Part shown: piece by piece, positions 16,378-25,701 of the stretch
How positions within the stretch are numbered: position 1 is the first letter of the stretch
Layout of the letters: each line of letters begins with the position of its first letter
From: Alteribacillus bidgolensis
GTDB taxonomy: Bacteria > Bacillota > Bacilli > Bacillales > Marinococcaceae
Reading direction: 5' to 3'
Length of the DNA stretch: 64,000 nucleotides
Assembly: GCF_002886255.1 (NCBI RefSeq)
Contig: NZ_KZ614149.1
Coordinates: 3,100,001 to 3,164,000 of the forward strand
Notes under the pieces: model-generated
The model's database searches: none
What the model was told of the DNA's origin: nothing
What the model saw: the letters and a program-made list of their open reading frames with translations, nothing else
Made by a program: the position numbers and the translations under genes

Positions 16378-17982
16378 TTATCTATTTGTTGTTATGGAAG
16401 CCTGTATAAATTCACGGAACAATGGTTGAGGTCTTGTAGGACGAGATACAAACTCAGGGTGAAACTGAGAAGCTACAAAATATGGATGATCTTCAATCTC
16501 AATAATTTCCACTAAACGTCCATCTGGGCTTGTTCCACTAAAAATAAACCCTGCTTTTTCCATGGTTTCCCGGTAAGAATTGTTGAATTCATAACGGTGG
16601 CGGTGACGCTCATATACCACTTCTTCATTATAGGCAGCTTTTACTTTCGTGTCCTCTTTTAATTTACAAGGATACAATCCTAAACGAAGTGTGCCGCCTA
16701 AGTCTTCCACATCTTTTTGTTCTGGCAGCAGGTCAATAACTGGGTGCTCCGTTTCTGGGTTCAGTTCTGCAGAATCCGCTCCGTTCAACCCAGCTACGTT
16801 ACGCGCATACTCAACAGAAGCCAATTGCATCCCAAGGCATATTCCAAGAAATGGAACCTTATTTTCACGAGCATATTTTATGGCGGCAATTTTCCCGTCA
16901 ATGCCTCTGTCACCAAATCCGCCCGGAACGAGGATTCCATCTATGCCTTTTAATTTTTCCTCAACATTTTCCTCTGTTACGTGCTCTGAATTAATCCATT
17001 GAATCTCCACATCTGAGTCAAATGCGTAGCCGGCATGCTTTAAAGACTCTGCTACGGAAAGATATGCATCTGGAAGAGAGACGTATTTACCTACAAGTGC
17101 AATCGTTGTTTTGCTAGATAAATTCTGGACTTTTTCAACCAGCATTTTCCACTCTTCCATGTCTGCTTCTTTTCCATTTAATTTTAAATAGTCACAAACA
17201 AACTGATCTAATTTCTGAGCTTGCAGATCAAGCGGCACTTGATAAAGCGTATCCGCATCACGAGCTTCAATAACCGCTTCTTTATTAATATCACAGAATA
17301 AAGCAATTTTGTCTTTCATCTCCTGTGGTACAGGACTTTCTGTGCGCACGACAATAGCGTTCGGCTGAATACCAAGACTGCGAAGCTCTTTTACACTATG
17401 CTGGGTCGGCTTGGATTTCATTTCTCCGGCAGCCGAAAGATAAGGAATAAGTGTGCAATGCAAATACATGACATTTTCTACACCAACGTCGCTTTTAATC
17501 TGCCGGATCGCTTCAAGGAAAGGAAGACTCTCAATATCCCCAACCGTTCCGCCAATTTCAGTAATAACTACATCTGCCCCTGTTTCACTGCCAGCACGAT
17601 ACACGCGTTCTTTTATTTCATTTGTAACGTGAGGAATTACTTGAACGGTTCCACCTAGGTAATCACCGCGGCGTTCTTTGCGAATAACAGAAGAATATAC
17701 TTTTCCTGTTGTTACGTTACTGTTTTTGCTGAGGTTTATATCAATAAAACGCTCATAGTGGCCAAGGTCGAGGTCTGTTTCCGCTCCGTCATCTGTAACA
17801 AATACTTCCCCGTGCTGATATGGACTCATTGTTCCGGGATCAACATTAATATAAGGGTCAAACTTTTGAATCGTTACGCTCATACCACGGTTTTTCAAAA
17901 GGCGGCCAAGAGACGCGGCTGTAATTCCTTTACCCAAAGAAGAAACAACGCCTCCAGTGACAAAAATATACTTGCTAGCCAT
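16378..17982 (-). CDS. pyrG: CTP synthase
   Basis: This enzyme converts UTP to CTP using ATP and glutamine. The 534-residue product has the amidoligase domain (about 1-270, KYIFVTGGVVSSLGKGITAA with the P-loop, DPGTMSPYQHGEVFV) and the class I glutamine amidotransferase domain (about 295-534) with the nucleophile cysteine in PFLGICLGMQLA and the HPE triad motif in QFHPEF. The start is supported by AAAGGAG 10 bases upstream. In B. subtilis the leader controls pyrG by CTP-dependent attenuation; I could not find that exact leader here. Confidence 0.97.
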   Translation of the reverse strand: MASKYIFVTGGVVSSLGKGITAASLGRLLKNRGMSVTIQKFDPYINVDPGTMSPYQHGEVFVTDDGAETDLDLGHYERFIDINLSKNSNVTTGKVYSSVIRKERRGDYLGGTVQVIPHVTNEIKERVYRAGSETGADVVITEIGGTVGDIESLPFLEAIRQIKSDVGVENVMYLHCTLIPYLSAAGEMKSKPTQHSVKELRSLGIQPNAIVVRTESPVPQEMKDKIALFCDINKEAVIEARDADTLYQVPLDLQAQKLDQFVCDYLKLNGKEADMEEWKMLVEKVQNLSSKTTIALVGKYVSLPDAYLSVAESLKHAGYAFDSDVEIQWINSEHVTEENVEEKLKGIDGILVPGGFGDRGIDGKIAAIKYARENKVPFLGICLGMQLASVEYARNVAGLNGADSAELNPETEHPVIDLLPEQKDVEDLGGTLRLGLYPCKLKEDTKVKAAYNEEVVYERHRHRYEFNNSYRETMEKAGFIFSGTSPDGRLVEIIEIEDHPYFVASQFHPEFVSRPTRPQPLFREFIQASITTNR

Positions 17983-18040
17983 GTATTCATCTACTCCTTT
18001 AATCTTTGGTGAATAAGAGAACTGGGCAGGACAATAAGTG

Positions 18041-18061
18041 AAAGTAACGTATCGTTACTTT
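18041..18061. other. Perfect palindrome upstream of pyrG
   Basis: AAAGTAACG (18041-18049), TAT, CGTTACTTT (18053-18061): 9-bp arms, 3-base centre, about 60 bases before the pyrG ATG. It could be an operator or a leader hairpin. A second stem CGAGAAA/TTTCTCG lies at 18153-18173. The remaining gap to 18325 shows GCAAGCGCCAAGG on the minus strand, perhaps a decayed end of the element seen at 10030. Confidence 0.45.
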
Positions 18062-18326
18062 TTCATTAAAACACTCAGCTCGTCCATAAGACGAACTTTC
18101 ATACATATAGCGGCTTCTACGTTGATTTGCACAGGAGTTCCCGAGAAAAAGACCTTTCTCGACATTAGCGATGTTCGAACGTTCATTGTTCGCAACCTTA
18201 CAGAAAACTATTAGAGCTTCTGCCAAACATACTGTGTCCTTGGCGCTTGCTGTCTTCGTAAAAGTTCGTTTATTTTAACCGGGACGCCTGTCTTTTTATT
18301 AATTTATACTTTCCGGCGTTCATATT

Positions 18327-18392
18327 AGAAAAACTGGGCTTACCGCAAAGTCTTTATGGCAATACTTTGTTCCTTTAACAAAGTTAAACATT
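18327..18392 (+). repeat. Two-hairpin repeat, copy 4 (shortened)
   Basis: AGAAAAACTGGGCTTACCGC then ATACTTTGTTCCTTTAAC and AAAGTTAAACATT. The right part of the left hairpin and the closing arm are lost. It lies just past the rpoE terminator. Confidence 0.7.
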
Positions 18393-18439
18393 AAAAAAAA
18401 CAAAAGTGACACCTCACCCTTTGGAGGGGCGCACTTTTG
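18393..18439 (-). terminator. Intrinsic terminator of rpoE
   Basis: On the minus strand CAAAAGTG, inner CCCCTCC/GGTGAGG, CACTTTTG, then eight T. Confidence 0.9.
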
Positions 18440-18539
18440 CTTGTTTATTTTTCTCATATAAAAAGATTTAATTTGTAATCGTCAAAGCCCAAAAATGATT
18501 TTACCGAGCCCCTAAATAAAAGTCAAGCACAAATACATT

Positions 18540-19016
18540 TTAATATTTGTCTTTTTCTTCGACATTTTCTTCATCCGACCCAAAACCTTCAAATTCATCG
18601 TCTCTTTCATAATCGTCAGCGTCTTCTTCTTGCGATAGTTCATCTAACTCATCTTCAATATCCTCTAGATCTCCATCAAAATCATCTTCAAATTCATCGT
18701 AATCGTCTGATTTTGGTTTTTTTGGTGCTTTAACCGTGGTGCTTAAGTCCTCATCAGATTGATCAAGCGGATACCACTCTCTTAATCCCCAATGATTTTC
18801 ACCTAAATGAACAAAACGACCATCCAAATTCATTGCTGTAAATAGTTTCGTACAGCGATTTTTTTTCTCTTCTGGTGAGAGACTTTTTAAATCTGCAATC
18901 TTTTTAATCAACTCTTGGTAGTCATATGGTTTTTCTTCGTCTCCCAATAAAATGTGAGCCAGTTCGACCGCGGACATTTCTTCGATTTGTTCCTCATTGT
19001 AATCAGAGATGCTCAC
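18540..19016 (-). CDS. rpoE: RNA polymerase delta subunit
   Basis: Delta is a Gram-positive RNA polymerase subunit that speeds core recycling and makes initiation more sensitive to NTP levels. The ~158-residue product has the folded N-terminal HARE-HTH domain (about 1-85, with LNLDGRFVHLGENHWGLREW-type sequence) and the signature disordered acidic tail (about 100-158, runs of D and E). I chose the GTG at 19016 because AAAGGA is 11 bases upstream and B. subtilis RpoE starts at the equivalent residue; the GTG at 19025 lies almost on the ribosome-binding site. It is next to pyrG, as in B. subtilis. Confidence 0.94.
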   Translation of the reverse strand: MSISDYNEEQIEEMSAVELAHILLGDEEKPYDYQELIKKIADLKSLSPEEKKNRCTKLFTAMNLDGRFVHLGENHWGLREWYPLDQSDEDLSTTVKAPKKPKSDDYDEFEDDFDGDLEDIEDELDELSQEEDADDYERDDEFEGFGSDEENVEEKDKY

Positions 19017-19161
19017 GGATTTCACTTCCTTTCCGCTAAGTATTACAAATCATGGCTTCAAGGTTATCATAAAGCCCTTAAAGTAAGAGCTAAACCGTCA
19101 AAATCATACTTTTCATTATAAACATATTCAGGGTATTTATGCCAGCGTTTTAAATAAAATT

Positions 19162-19257
19162 AGAAAAACTCGGCTTGCCGCCGATTCCAATGGTGGAAGA
19201 TGTAGTTTTGCTTATACTTTCATCCTTTAACAAAGTTAAACATTCCTAAAGTATAAG
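19162..19257 (+). repeat. Two-hairpin repeat, copy 5
   Basis: Nearly full length: AGAAAAACTCGGCTTGCCGC, TGGTGGAAGATGTAGTTTTG, CTTATACTTTCATCCTTTAA and CATTCCTAAAGTATAAG. It is between the rpoE start and the icmF terminator. The rest of the 19017-19414 gap holds no other feature. Confidence 0.85.
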
Positions 19258-19287
19258 AAAGGCCAGAGCAACAAGGCTTTGGCCTCT
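19258..19287 (-). terminator. Terminator of the acyl-CoA operon (after icmF)
   Basis: On the minus strand AGGCCAAAGC, 5-base loop, GCTCTGGCCT is followed by TTCTTAT; the stem has one mismatch and the U-run is short. Confidence 0.6.
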
Positions 19288-19414
19288 TGATTCTAATCAT
19301 TTATAGGGCAGTATCTGCTGCTTATTTTTTCCTAAATGTAGTATCTCTTAATATCGGCCAGTTCAAACCAGGACCGCTCTATAAAACAAGCGCTTGTTTG
19401 ACCTGGCCATTTGA

Positions 19415-22400
19415 TTACATGTTTCTTCGGTATTGACCCCCTACTTCGTAAAGGGCGTGTGTGATTTGACCAAGACTTGCAACGCGTACCGCTTTCATTA
19501 ATTCTTCAAATATGTTGCCGCCGCTGACGGCCGTTTGTTGAAGGTTAGCTAAAGCTGTTTTTGCTTGGTCTTTATTTCGTTCTTGAAAATGGTGCAAGCT
19601 TTTAATCTGCCCCTCTTTTTCCTCTTTGCTTGCACGCGCGAGTTCCATATCAAACTCTTCCTCTTCTTCTTCCGGATTCAAATACGTGTTCACTCCAATT
19701 ATAGGCAATTCACCGGAGTGCTTTTTCATTTCATAATACATCGATTCTTCTTGAATTTTTCCGCGCTGGTACTGGGTTTCCATGGAACCAAGGACACCTC
19801 CGCGGTCATTAAGACGTTCTAACTCCTGTAACACTGCTTCTTCGACAAGATCCGTTAATTCTTCAATAATAAAGGAACCTTGTATAGAGTTTTCATTTTT
19901 AGCTAAGCCGAGTTCTTTTGTAATAATCATTTGGATAGCCATAGCACGCCGGACCGAATGTTCTGTTGGAGTAGTTACAGCTTCATCATAAGCATTTGTG
20001 TGAAGAGAATTACAGTTATCGTATATGGCAAGCAGAGCCTGCAGCGTGGTACGGATATCATTAAAATCTACTTCCTGCGCATGCAAAGATCGTCCTGATG
20101 TCTGAATATGATATTTTAATTTTTGACTGCGTTCATTTCCGCCATATTTATTTTTCATAACAGTAGACCAAATCCGGCGGGCAACACGGCCAATCACCGC
20201 ATATTCCGGGTCCAGTCCATTACTGAAGAAAAACGATAAGTTAGGAGCGAAATCATCAATATGCATACCGCGGCTTAAGTAATACTCCACATACGTGAAA
20301 GCATTTGCAAGGGTAAATGACAGCTGACTTATCGGATTGGCTCCCGCTTCTGCTATATGGTATCCCGATATAGAAACCGAATAATAGTTACGGACGTTAT
20401 GGTCGATAAAATACTGCTGAATGTCCCCCATCATCCTGAGAGCAAATTCTGTAGAAAAAATACACGTATTCTGCCCTTGGTCTTCTTTTAAAATATCGGC
20501 CTGCACTGTTCCACGAACGGTCGATAGTGTCTGCGCTTTCATATTTTCGTATTCTTCGGCAGTTGGTTTTCTCTCATTTTCTTTTTCAAAACGCTCCACT
20601 TGCTGATCAATAGCTGTATTCATGAACATTGCTAAAATAATTGGTGCAGGTCCATTTATTGTCATTGATACAGAGGTTGTCGGTGAAATTAAATCAAAGC
20701 CGTCATACAGTTTCTTCATGTCTTCTAACGTACAAATACTGACGCCGCTTTCGCCTACTTTTCCATAAATATCAGGACGGTAATCCGGGTCTTCGCCGTA
20801 TAAAGTCACAGAATCAAACGCTGTGCTTAAGCGTTTCGCTTCATCATCTTTAGAAAGATAGTGAAAACGGCGATTCGTCCGTGCAGGAGTTCCTTCTCCG
20901 GCAAATTGCCGCTTTGGATCTTCTCCCTTTCGTTTAAAAGGAAAAACTCCCGCTGTAAATGGAAAGCGGCCGGGAACATTTTCTTTTAATGACCATCGTA
21001 CAATTTCTCCCCAATCCTCAAAAGAAGGTAAAATTACTTTAGGGATTTTCAAACCAGAAAGCGTTTCGGTTTGAAGTTCTGTGACAATTTCTTTATCTCG
21101 AATCACCGTAGTAAAGGTATCTTGCTTATACGATTCTTTTAAGTGGTCCCATTCTTCTAAAAGCTTTTTTACGTCTGAATCAAGCGTCTCTTCCAAATTA
21201 TCATATATTTCTTCAAGCTCCTTTGTATCCACACCTTTTTCTTTTAATAACTGGATCGTCCCAGTTAATTGAAATAGCTTTCTTGCCGTTTTTTCCTGTT
21301 CTAATGCACGATCTTTATATTGACGAACCGTCTGGACGATCTCACGTAAATACGGGGATCGCTCTGGTGGAATAATTAAATCTTTCTTGCCCGTTTCTTT
21401 GGTTGTATCAATCGTAGTTTTCCAATCAGCCCCAAAATTTTTTTTAATCGTATCTACTAACGCAGCAAATAAAATATTCGTTCCAGCGTCATTAAATTGG
21501 CTGGCAATTGTCCCGTAAACAGGCATTTTACTAAGGTCCTCATCAAATAACATGTGACTGCGCTGGTATTGCTTTCGAACATCGCGTAAAGCATCCTCAG
21601 ATCCTTTCCGGTCGAACTTGTTGATAGCAATTAAGTCTGCAAAATCAATCATTTCTATCTTCTCTAATTGAGACGGCGCGCCAAATTCACTTGTCATCAC
21701 ATACATTGAAACGTCAGCAAATTCTGTAATTTCAGCATCGCCTTGGCCGATCCCGCTTGTTTCAATAATAATAAAGTCAAATCCAGCCGCTTTTGTTACT
21801 GCAATAGCTTCACGTAAACTTTTTGTCGTTTCAGTTTTAGACCCTCGTGTCGCAAGACTTCTCATAAAAACGTGAGGATGGTGTATCGCATTCATGCGAA
21901 TCCTGTCACCGAGCAAGGCGCCGCCTGTTTTTTGTTTTGTCGGATCAATCGATAATATGGCGATGGTTTTGTCTGTAAATTCGCGCAGGAAACGTCTGAC
22001 AAGCTCATCCGTAAGGGAGCTTTTTCCGGCCCCCCCCGTTCCGGTGATACCTAAAATAGGCACTTTGTTTCCAATCGACTGTAATTCCTTTAAAGCACTG
22101 TGCCATTCTTCATCTAAATTTTCCTTTTCTTCTTCCACTACCGAAATAAACCGTGCTACAGCTTGACTCGATTTGTCTTTTACTTCTTCTAACAATGCCT
22201 TACCGCTTTTAAAAGTAGGATAATCACACTCTTTTAACATCTGACTGATCATACCGCGCAGACCAAAAGTACGTCCGTCCTCCGGCGAAAATATATGAGC
22301 AATACCGTAATTATGGAGCTCTTCTATTTCCGGAGGAGTAATGACGCCTCCCCCGCCTCCGTATATTCTAATATGACCTGCGTTTTTTTCTCGGAGTAAA

Positions 22401-22654
22401 TCGTAGCAATATTTAAAATATTCTATATGACCTCCTTGATAAGAGGAAATAGCTATCCCCTGTACATCCTCTTGTATGGCAGCGTTTACTATTTCTTCAA
22501 CAGAACGGTTGTGACCTAAATGGATTACCTCGGCTCCCCCTGCTTGGAGGAGTCGGCGCATAATGTTGATCGAAGCATCATGGCCGTCGAACAAACTAGA
22601 AGCTGTAACAAAACGAACCGAGTTCACAGGTTTGTATAATTCTTCTACAGCCAA
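19415..22654 (-). CDS. icmF: Fused isobutyryl-CoA mutase IcmF
   Basis: This adenosylcobalamin enzyme interconverts isobutyryl-CoA and n-butyryl-CoA (some IcmF also use isovaleryl-CoA). The ~1079-residue fusion shows, in order, the B12-binding domain (FDGHDAS near 23-28), the MeaI-type G-protein chaperone (P-loop GITGTGGAGKSSL near 203-214, ETSGIGQGDAEI, NKFD), and the large TIM-barrel mutase domain (about 560-1079, with PGRFPFTAGVFPF and TTSVSMTINGPAPI). I chose the TTG at 22654: AAAGGAGG is 7 bases upstream. An ATG at 22681 lies inside the end of the TetR gene and contains the ribosome-binding site. It is last in the acyl-CoA operon. Confidence 0.93.
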   Translation of the reverse strand: MAVEELYKPVNSVRFVTASSLFDGHDASINIMRRLLQAGGAEVIHLGHNRSVEEIVNAAIQEDVQGIAISSYQGGHIEYFKYCYDLLREKNAGHIRIYGGGGGVITPPEIEELHNYGIAHIFSPEDGRTFGLRGMISQMLKECDYPTFKSGKALLEEVKDKSSQAVARFISVVEEEKENLDEEWHSALKELQSIGNKVPILGITGTGGAGKSSLTDELVRRFLREFTDKTIAILSIDPTKQKTGGALLGDRIRMNAIHHPHVFMRSLATRGSKTETTKSLREAIAVTKAAGFDFIIIETSGIGQGDAEITEFADVSMYVMTSEFGAPSQLEKIEMIDFADLIAINKFDRKGSEDALRDVRKQYQRSHMLFDEDLSKMPVYGTIASQFNDAGTNILFAALVDTIKKNFGADWKTTIDTTKETGKKDLIIPPERSPYLREIVQTVRQYKDRALEQEKTARKLFQLTGTIQLLKEKGVDTKELEEIYDNLEETLDSDVKKLLEEWDHLKESYKQDTFTTVIRDKEIVTELQTETLSGLKIPKVILPSFEDWGEIVRWSLKENVPGRFPFTAGVFPFKRKGEDPKRQFAGEGTPARTNRRFHYLSKDDEAKRLSTAFDSVTLYGEDPDYRPDIYGKVGESGVSICTLEDMKKLYDGFDLISPTTSVSMTINGPAPIILAMFMNTAIDQQVERFEKENERKPTAEEYENMKAQTLSTVRGTVQADILKEDQGQNTCIFSTEFALRMMGDIQQYFIDHNVRNYYSVSISGYHIAEAGANPISQLSFTLANAFTYVEYYLSRGMHIDDFAPNLSFFFSNGLDPEYAVIGRVARRIWSTVMKNKYGGNERSQKLKYHIQTSGRSLHAQEVDFNDIRTTLQALLAIYDNCNSLHTNAYDEAVTTPTEHSVRRAMAIQMIITKELGLAKNENSIQGSFIIEELTDLVEEAVLQELERLNDRGGVLGSMETQYQRGKIQEESMYYEMKKHSGELPIIGVNTYLNPEEEEEEFDMELARASKEEKEGQIKSLHHFQERNKDQAKTALANLQQTAVSGGNIFEELMKAVRVASLGQITHALYEVGGQYRRNM

Positions 22655-22667
22655 GTAAAAGCCTCCT

Positions 22668-23315
22668 TTAAAATTTTTCATCCACTTTTATATTTTCCTG
22701 AACGACACCATATAAAAGCTGGCGTGTTTGTAAGGAAGTATATTCATCGAGAGTAAACTCTTTTTGTAAGGACCAGCGGCGAAAAGTCCACATGTGCCCT
22801 CCCACCATAATGTTGTGAGCGAACATTCTTATTTCTTGTTCAGAAAGCTCTAAATGTCCTTCTTTGCAGCACGTCTGAACGGCACTTTCTATAATAGCTG
22901 TCATCGCGTTTTCCTTTTCTAACACATAGGGCAGAGCTTCTTTTGGCAGGGACTTAGCCTCCTGGTACATAACAAGCACTTCATCCTGCATGTCATCTAT
23001 TACTTTAAATAAAGACTGTATCACTTGCTTTAACCTATCTAATCCGACAGTTTCATTGGTCAATAGCGATTCCAGCCGGTTTCTTACTTCTTCATATACA
23101 GAGTCACAAACAAGATACAGCACATCTTCTTTAGAACCGATATATTCATATAACGTGCCAATACTAAACCCTGATTCCTTAGCAATTTCTCTAGTTGTCG
23201 TACGGTGAAATCCCTTTTGTTTAAAAAGCGCTACCGCTCCTTTGACCATTTGTTCTCTTCTGCGCTGAATAAGCTGCTGGTCCTTTACCATGGACGGTAC
23301 CTTCTTTTTCGCCAA
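22668..23315 (-). CDS. TetR-family regulator of the acyl-CoA operon
   Basis: The 215-residue protein has an N-terminal TetR helix-turn-helix (about 25-70, REIAKESGFSIGTLYEYIGSKE) and a helical ligand domain. It is embedded in the operon between acdA and icmF, so acyl-CoA is a likely ligand. It is not a close match to B. subtilis FadR (YsiA), though the operators found nearby resemble FadR boxes. The start is TTG with AAAGGAGG 8 bases upstream. Autoregulation through the operator in front of the thiolase gene is inferred. Confidence 0.88.
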   Translation of the reverse strand: MAKKKVPSMVKDQQLIQRRREQMVKGAVALFKQKGFHRTTTREIAKESGFSIGTLYEYIGSKEDVLYLVCDSVYEEVRNRLESLLTNETVGLDRLKQVIQSLFKVIDDMQDEVLVMYQEAKSLPKEALPYVLEKENAMTAIIESAVQTCCKEGHLELSEQEIRMFAHNIMVGGHMWTFRRWSLQKEFTLDEYTSLQTRQLLYGVVQENIKVDEKF

Positions 23316-23348
23316 TGGCCCCGCCTCCTTTAACCTGACATTTCTTTA

Positions 23349-24491
23349 TTAATCTGCTAATAGCATTTTTCCGATAACTAAACGTTGAATTTCGTTCGTT
23401 CCTTCATAAATTTGTGTAATTTTAGCGTCACGCATAAAGCGTTCCACTGGGTATTCTTTCGTATAACCGTACCCTCCAAAAACTTGTACCGCTTCCGTTG
23501 TTACTTCCATTGCTGTATCCCCGGCGAACAATTTGGACATAGCTGACTCCTTGCCATAAGAAACGCCTTCACTTTCTCTCCAGGCAGCTTGATATGTTAA
23601 CAAACGGGAAGCTTCTATTTTCGTAGCCATGTCTGCTAATTTAAAAGAAATTCCTTGCATACTGCCAATGGGTTTGCCAAACTGTTTTCGTTCTTTTGCA
23701 TAATCTGTTGCAGCGTCAAGCGCTCCTTGTGCAATTCCTACAGCCTGGGCAGCAATTCCATTTCTTCCGCCGTCTAATGTTTTCATTGCAATTTTGAACC
23801 CTTCACCTTCTTCTCCTAGCAAATTTTCTGCGGGCACTCGACAGTTTTCCATAATAATTTCAGTCGTTGGAGATGAACGGATACCTAACTTTTTTTCCTT
23901 CTTGCCAACAGAAAATCCGGAGAAATCTTTTTCGATAATAAAAGCACTGACTCCTTTATGTTTTGTCTCAGGAGATGTCACAGCAAATACGACGTAAACG
24001 TCTGCCATGCCGCCATTGGTAATGAATATTTTTGAACCGTTAAGAACGTAATCATCCCCGTCTTTTACAGCAGTTGTTTTCATCGCTGCTGCATCTGAGC
24101 CTGAACCAGGCTCTGTCAGCCCATATGCTCCCATCATTTTGCCTTCTGCCAGCGCTTTTAAATATTTCTTTTTTTGGTTTTCATTTCCAAAAGTATAAAT
24201 CGGCCAGCTGGCAAGAGAAAGGTGCGCCGATAATGTTACTCCCGTGGAAGCACACACTCTGGACAATTCTTCAACCGCTATAACATAACTAAGATAGTCT
24301 GCACCGATGCCGCCGTACTCTTCCGGCCATGGAATACCGGTTAAACCAAGCTCAGCCATTTGATCAAACAATTTCCGGTCAAATTTTTCTTCTTCATCAC
24401 GTTCGGCAGCAGTAGGTGCCACTTCATTATTCGCAAAATCACGGACCATTTTTCGTATCATCTTTTGTTCATCCGTTAAAAGAAAATTCAT
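23349..24491 (-). CDS. acdA: Acyl-CoA dehydrogenase AcdA
   Basis: This FAD enzyme introduces the trans-2 double bond in acyl-CoA. The 380-residue product closely follows B. subtilis AcdA (TAAERDEEEKFDR, GLTGIPWPEEYGGIG, IRSSPTTEI, TLDGGRNGIAAQAVGIAQGA). The acyl-CoA dehydrogenase signatures AYGLTEPGSGSDA and QVFGGYGYTKEYPVER are present, as is YEGTNEIQRL with the catalytic glutamate. It keeps its B. subtilis neighbourhood (rpoE-acdA-fadF) with four extra genes inserted. Electrons probably go to ETF and FadF. Confidence 0.94.
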   Translation of the reverse strand: MNFLLTDEQKMIRKMVRDFANNEVAPTAAERDEEEKFDRKLFDQMAELGLTGIPWPEEYGGIGADYLSYVIAVEELSRVCASTGVTLSAHLSLASWPIYTFGNENQKKKYLKALAEGKMMGAYGLTEPGSGSDAAAMKTTAVKDGDDYVLNGSKIFITNGGMADVYVVFAVTSPETKHKGVSAFIIEKDFSGFSVGKKEKKLGIRSSPTTEIIMENCRVPAENLLGEEGEGFKIAMKTLDGGRNGIAAQAVGIAQGALDAATDYAKERKQFGKPIGSMQGISFKLADMATKIEASRLLTYQAAWRESEGVSYGKESAMSKLFAGDTAMEVTTEAVQVFGGYGYTKEYPVERFMRDAKITQIYEGTNEIQRLVIGKMLLAD

Positions 24492-24525
24492 TATTTCTTC
24501 CCCTTTTCCGCCTTAAAAGTAAAAA

Positions 24526-25677
24526 TCAGCCTACCTCATTTCCAAGTAAATGTTTTCCAATTACAATTCTTTGAATTTCGCTCGTTCCTTCATATATTTC
24601 ACATATTTTTGCGTCACGAAAAAACCGTTCGGCTGGATACTCTTTCGTATATCCATATCCCCCGAAAATTTGAACGGCTTCAGTAGCCACAGTCATGGCT
24701 GTACGGGATGCAAACAGCTTTGCCATGGATGCTTCCTTTCTACAAGGGACCTCTTTTGATCGAAGACTTGCTGCTTGATAGGTTAATAGTTTCGCTGCTT
24801 CAACATTAGCTGCCATATCTGCCAATTTAAAAGAAATTCCCTGCTTGGAACCAATTGGTTTGCCGAATTGTTTTCTTTCTTTAGCGTAAGCAGTTGCAGC
24901 TTTAAGGGCTCCTTCGGCTATTCCAAGTGACTGCGCTGCTATACCAATACGACCTGCAGAAAGGTTGGCCATCGCAATCTTAAATCCTTCTCCTTCTTTT
25001 CCAAGGAGATTTTCTTGTGGAACTTCACAATTTTCCAAAATAACTTCTGTCGTATTAGACCCATTTAACCCCATCTTTTTTTCTTTTTTCCCTATTTGAA
25101 AACCAGGGAAATGTTTCTCTACAATAAATGCACTCACCCCTTTTACTCCTTGGGCAGGGTCAGTCCTTGCAAAAAGAATATAGGTGTCAGCTGCTCCTCC
25201 GTTTGTAATGAACACCTTAGAACCATTCAGTATATAACGATCATTTTTCTTCACTGCTGTTGTTTTAAGAGACGCCGCATCACTTCCCGCGCCGGCTTCA
25301 GTCAGCGCAAATGCGCCAAGGTACTCTCCTGAAGCAAGTTTGGATACATATTTCTTCTTCTGTTCTTCATTGCCAAAATAAACAATGGGATTTGTGCCGA
25401 CAGAAGTATGCACAGATAAAATAACCCCTAAAGCTGGACTCACTTTTGATAATTCCTGGATAGCAATAATATAAGAAAAAAAATCCATCCCAGCCCCGCC
25501 ATATTTCTCTTCGACTGGTATGCCCATTAATCCAAGCTCAGCCATCTCTTTTACGAGCTCTTTTGGAAAACGATCTTCCTCTTCCATCCTTTTCACTTCC
25601 GGCTGCACACGATTATTAGCAAAATCACGAACCATTTTCCTCATCATCGTTTGTTCCTCTGTAAAGGTGAGATTCAT
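24526..25677 (-). CDS. Acyl-CoA dehydrogenase, second copy (MmgC-like)
   Basis: The 383-residue paralogue of the next gene has the signatures AFALTEAGAGSDAASL, GLNGSNTTEVILENCEVP, QIFGGYGYTKEYPAERFF and YEGTSEIQRIVIGK. It is about half identical in pattern to acdA, with a different substrate pocket (MNLTFTEEQTMMRKMV start). Short-chain butyryl-CoA-type dehydrogenase activity is likely from its place between 3-hydroxybutyryl-CoA dehydrogenase and AcdA, but the chain length cannot be proved. Two dehydrogenases in one operon suggest separate straight and branched acyl-CoA substrates. Confidence 0.9.
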   Translation of the reverse strand: MNLTFTEEQTMMRKMVRDFANNRVQPEVKRMEEEDRFPKELVKEMAELGLMGIPVEEKYGGAGMDFFSYIIAIQELSKVSPALGVILSVHTSVGTNPIVYFGNEEQKKKYVSKLASGEYLGAFALTEAGAGSDAASLKTTAVKKNDRYILNGSKVFITNGGAADTYILFARTDPAQGVKGVSAFIVEKHFPGFQIGKKEKKMGLNGSNTTEVILENCEVPQENLLGKEGEGFKIAMANLSAGRIGIAAQSLGIAEGALKAATAYAKERKQFGKPIGSKQGISFKLADMAANVEAAKLLTYQAASLRSKEVPCRKEASMAKLFASRTAMTVATEAVQIFGGYGYTKEYPAERFFRDAKICEIYEGTSEIQRIVIGKHLLGNEVG

Positions 25678-25701
25678 TCGTGACTCTCCTCCGTTGTTAT
25701 T

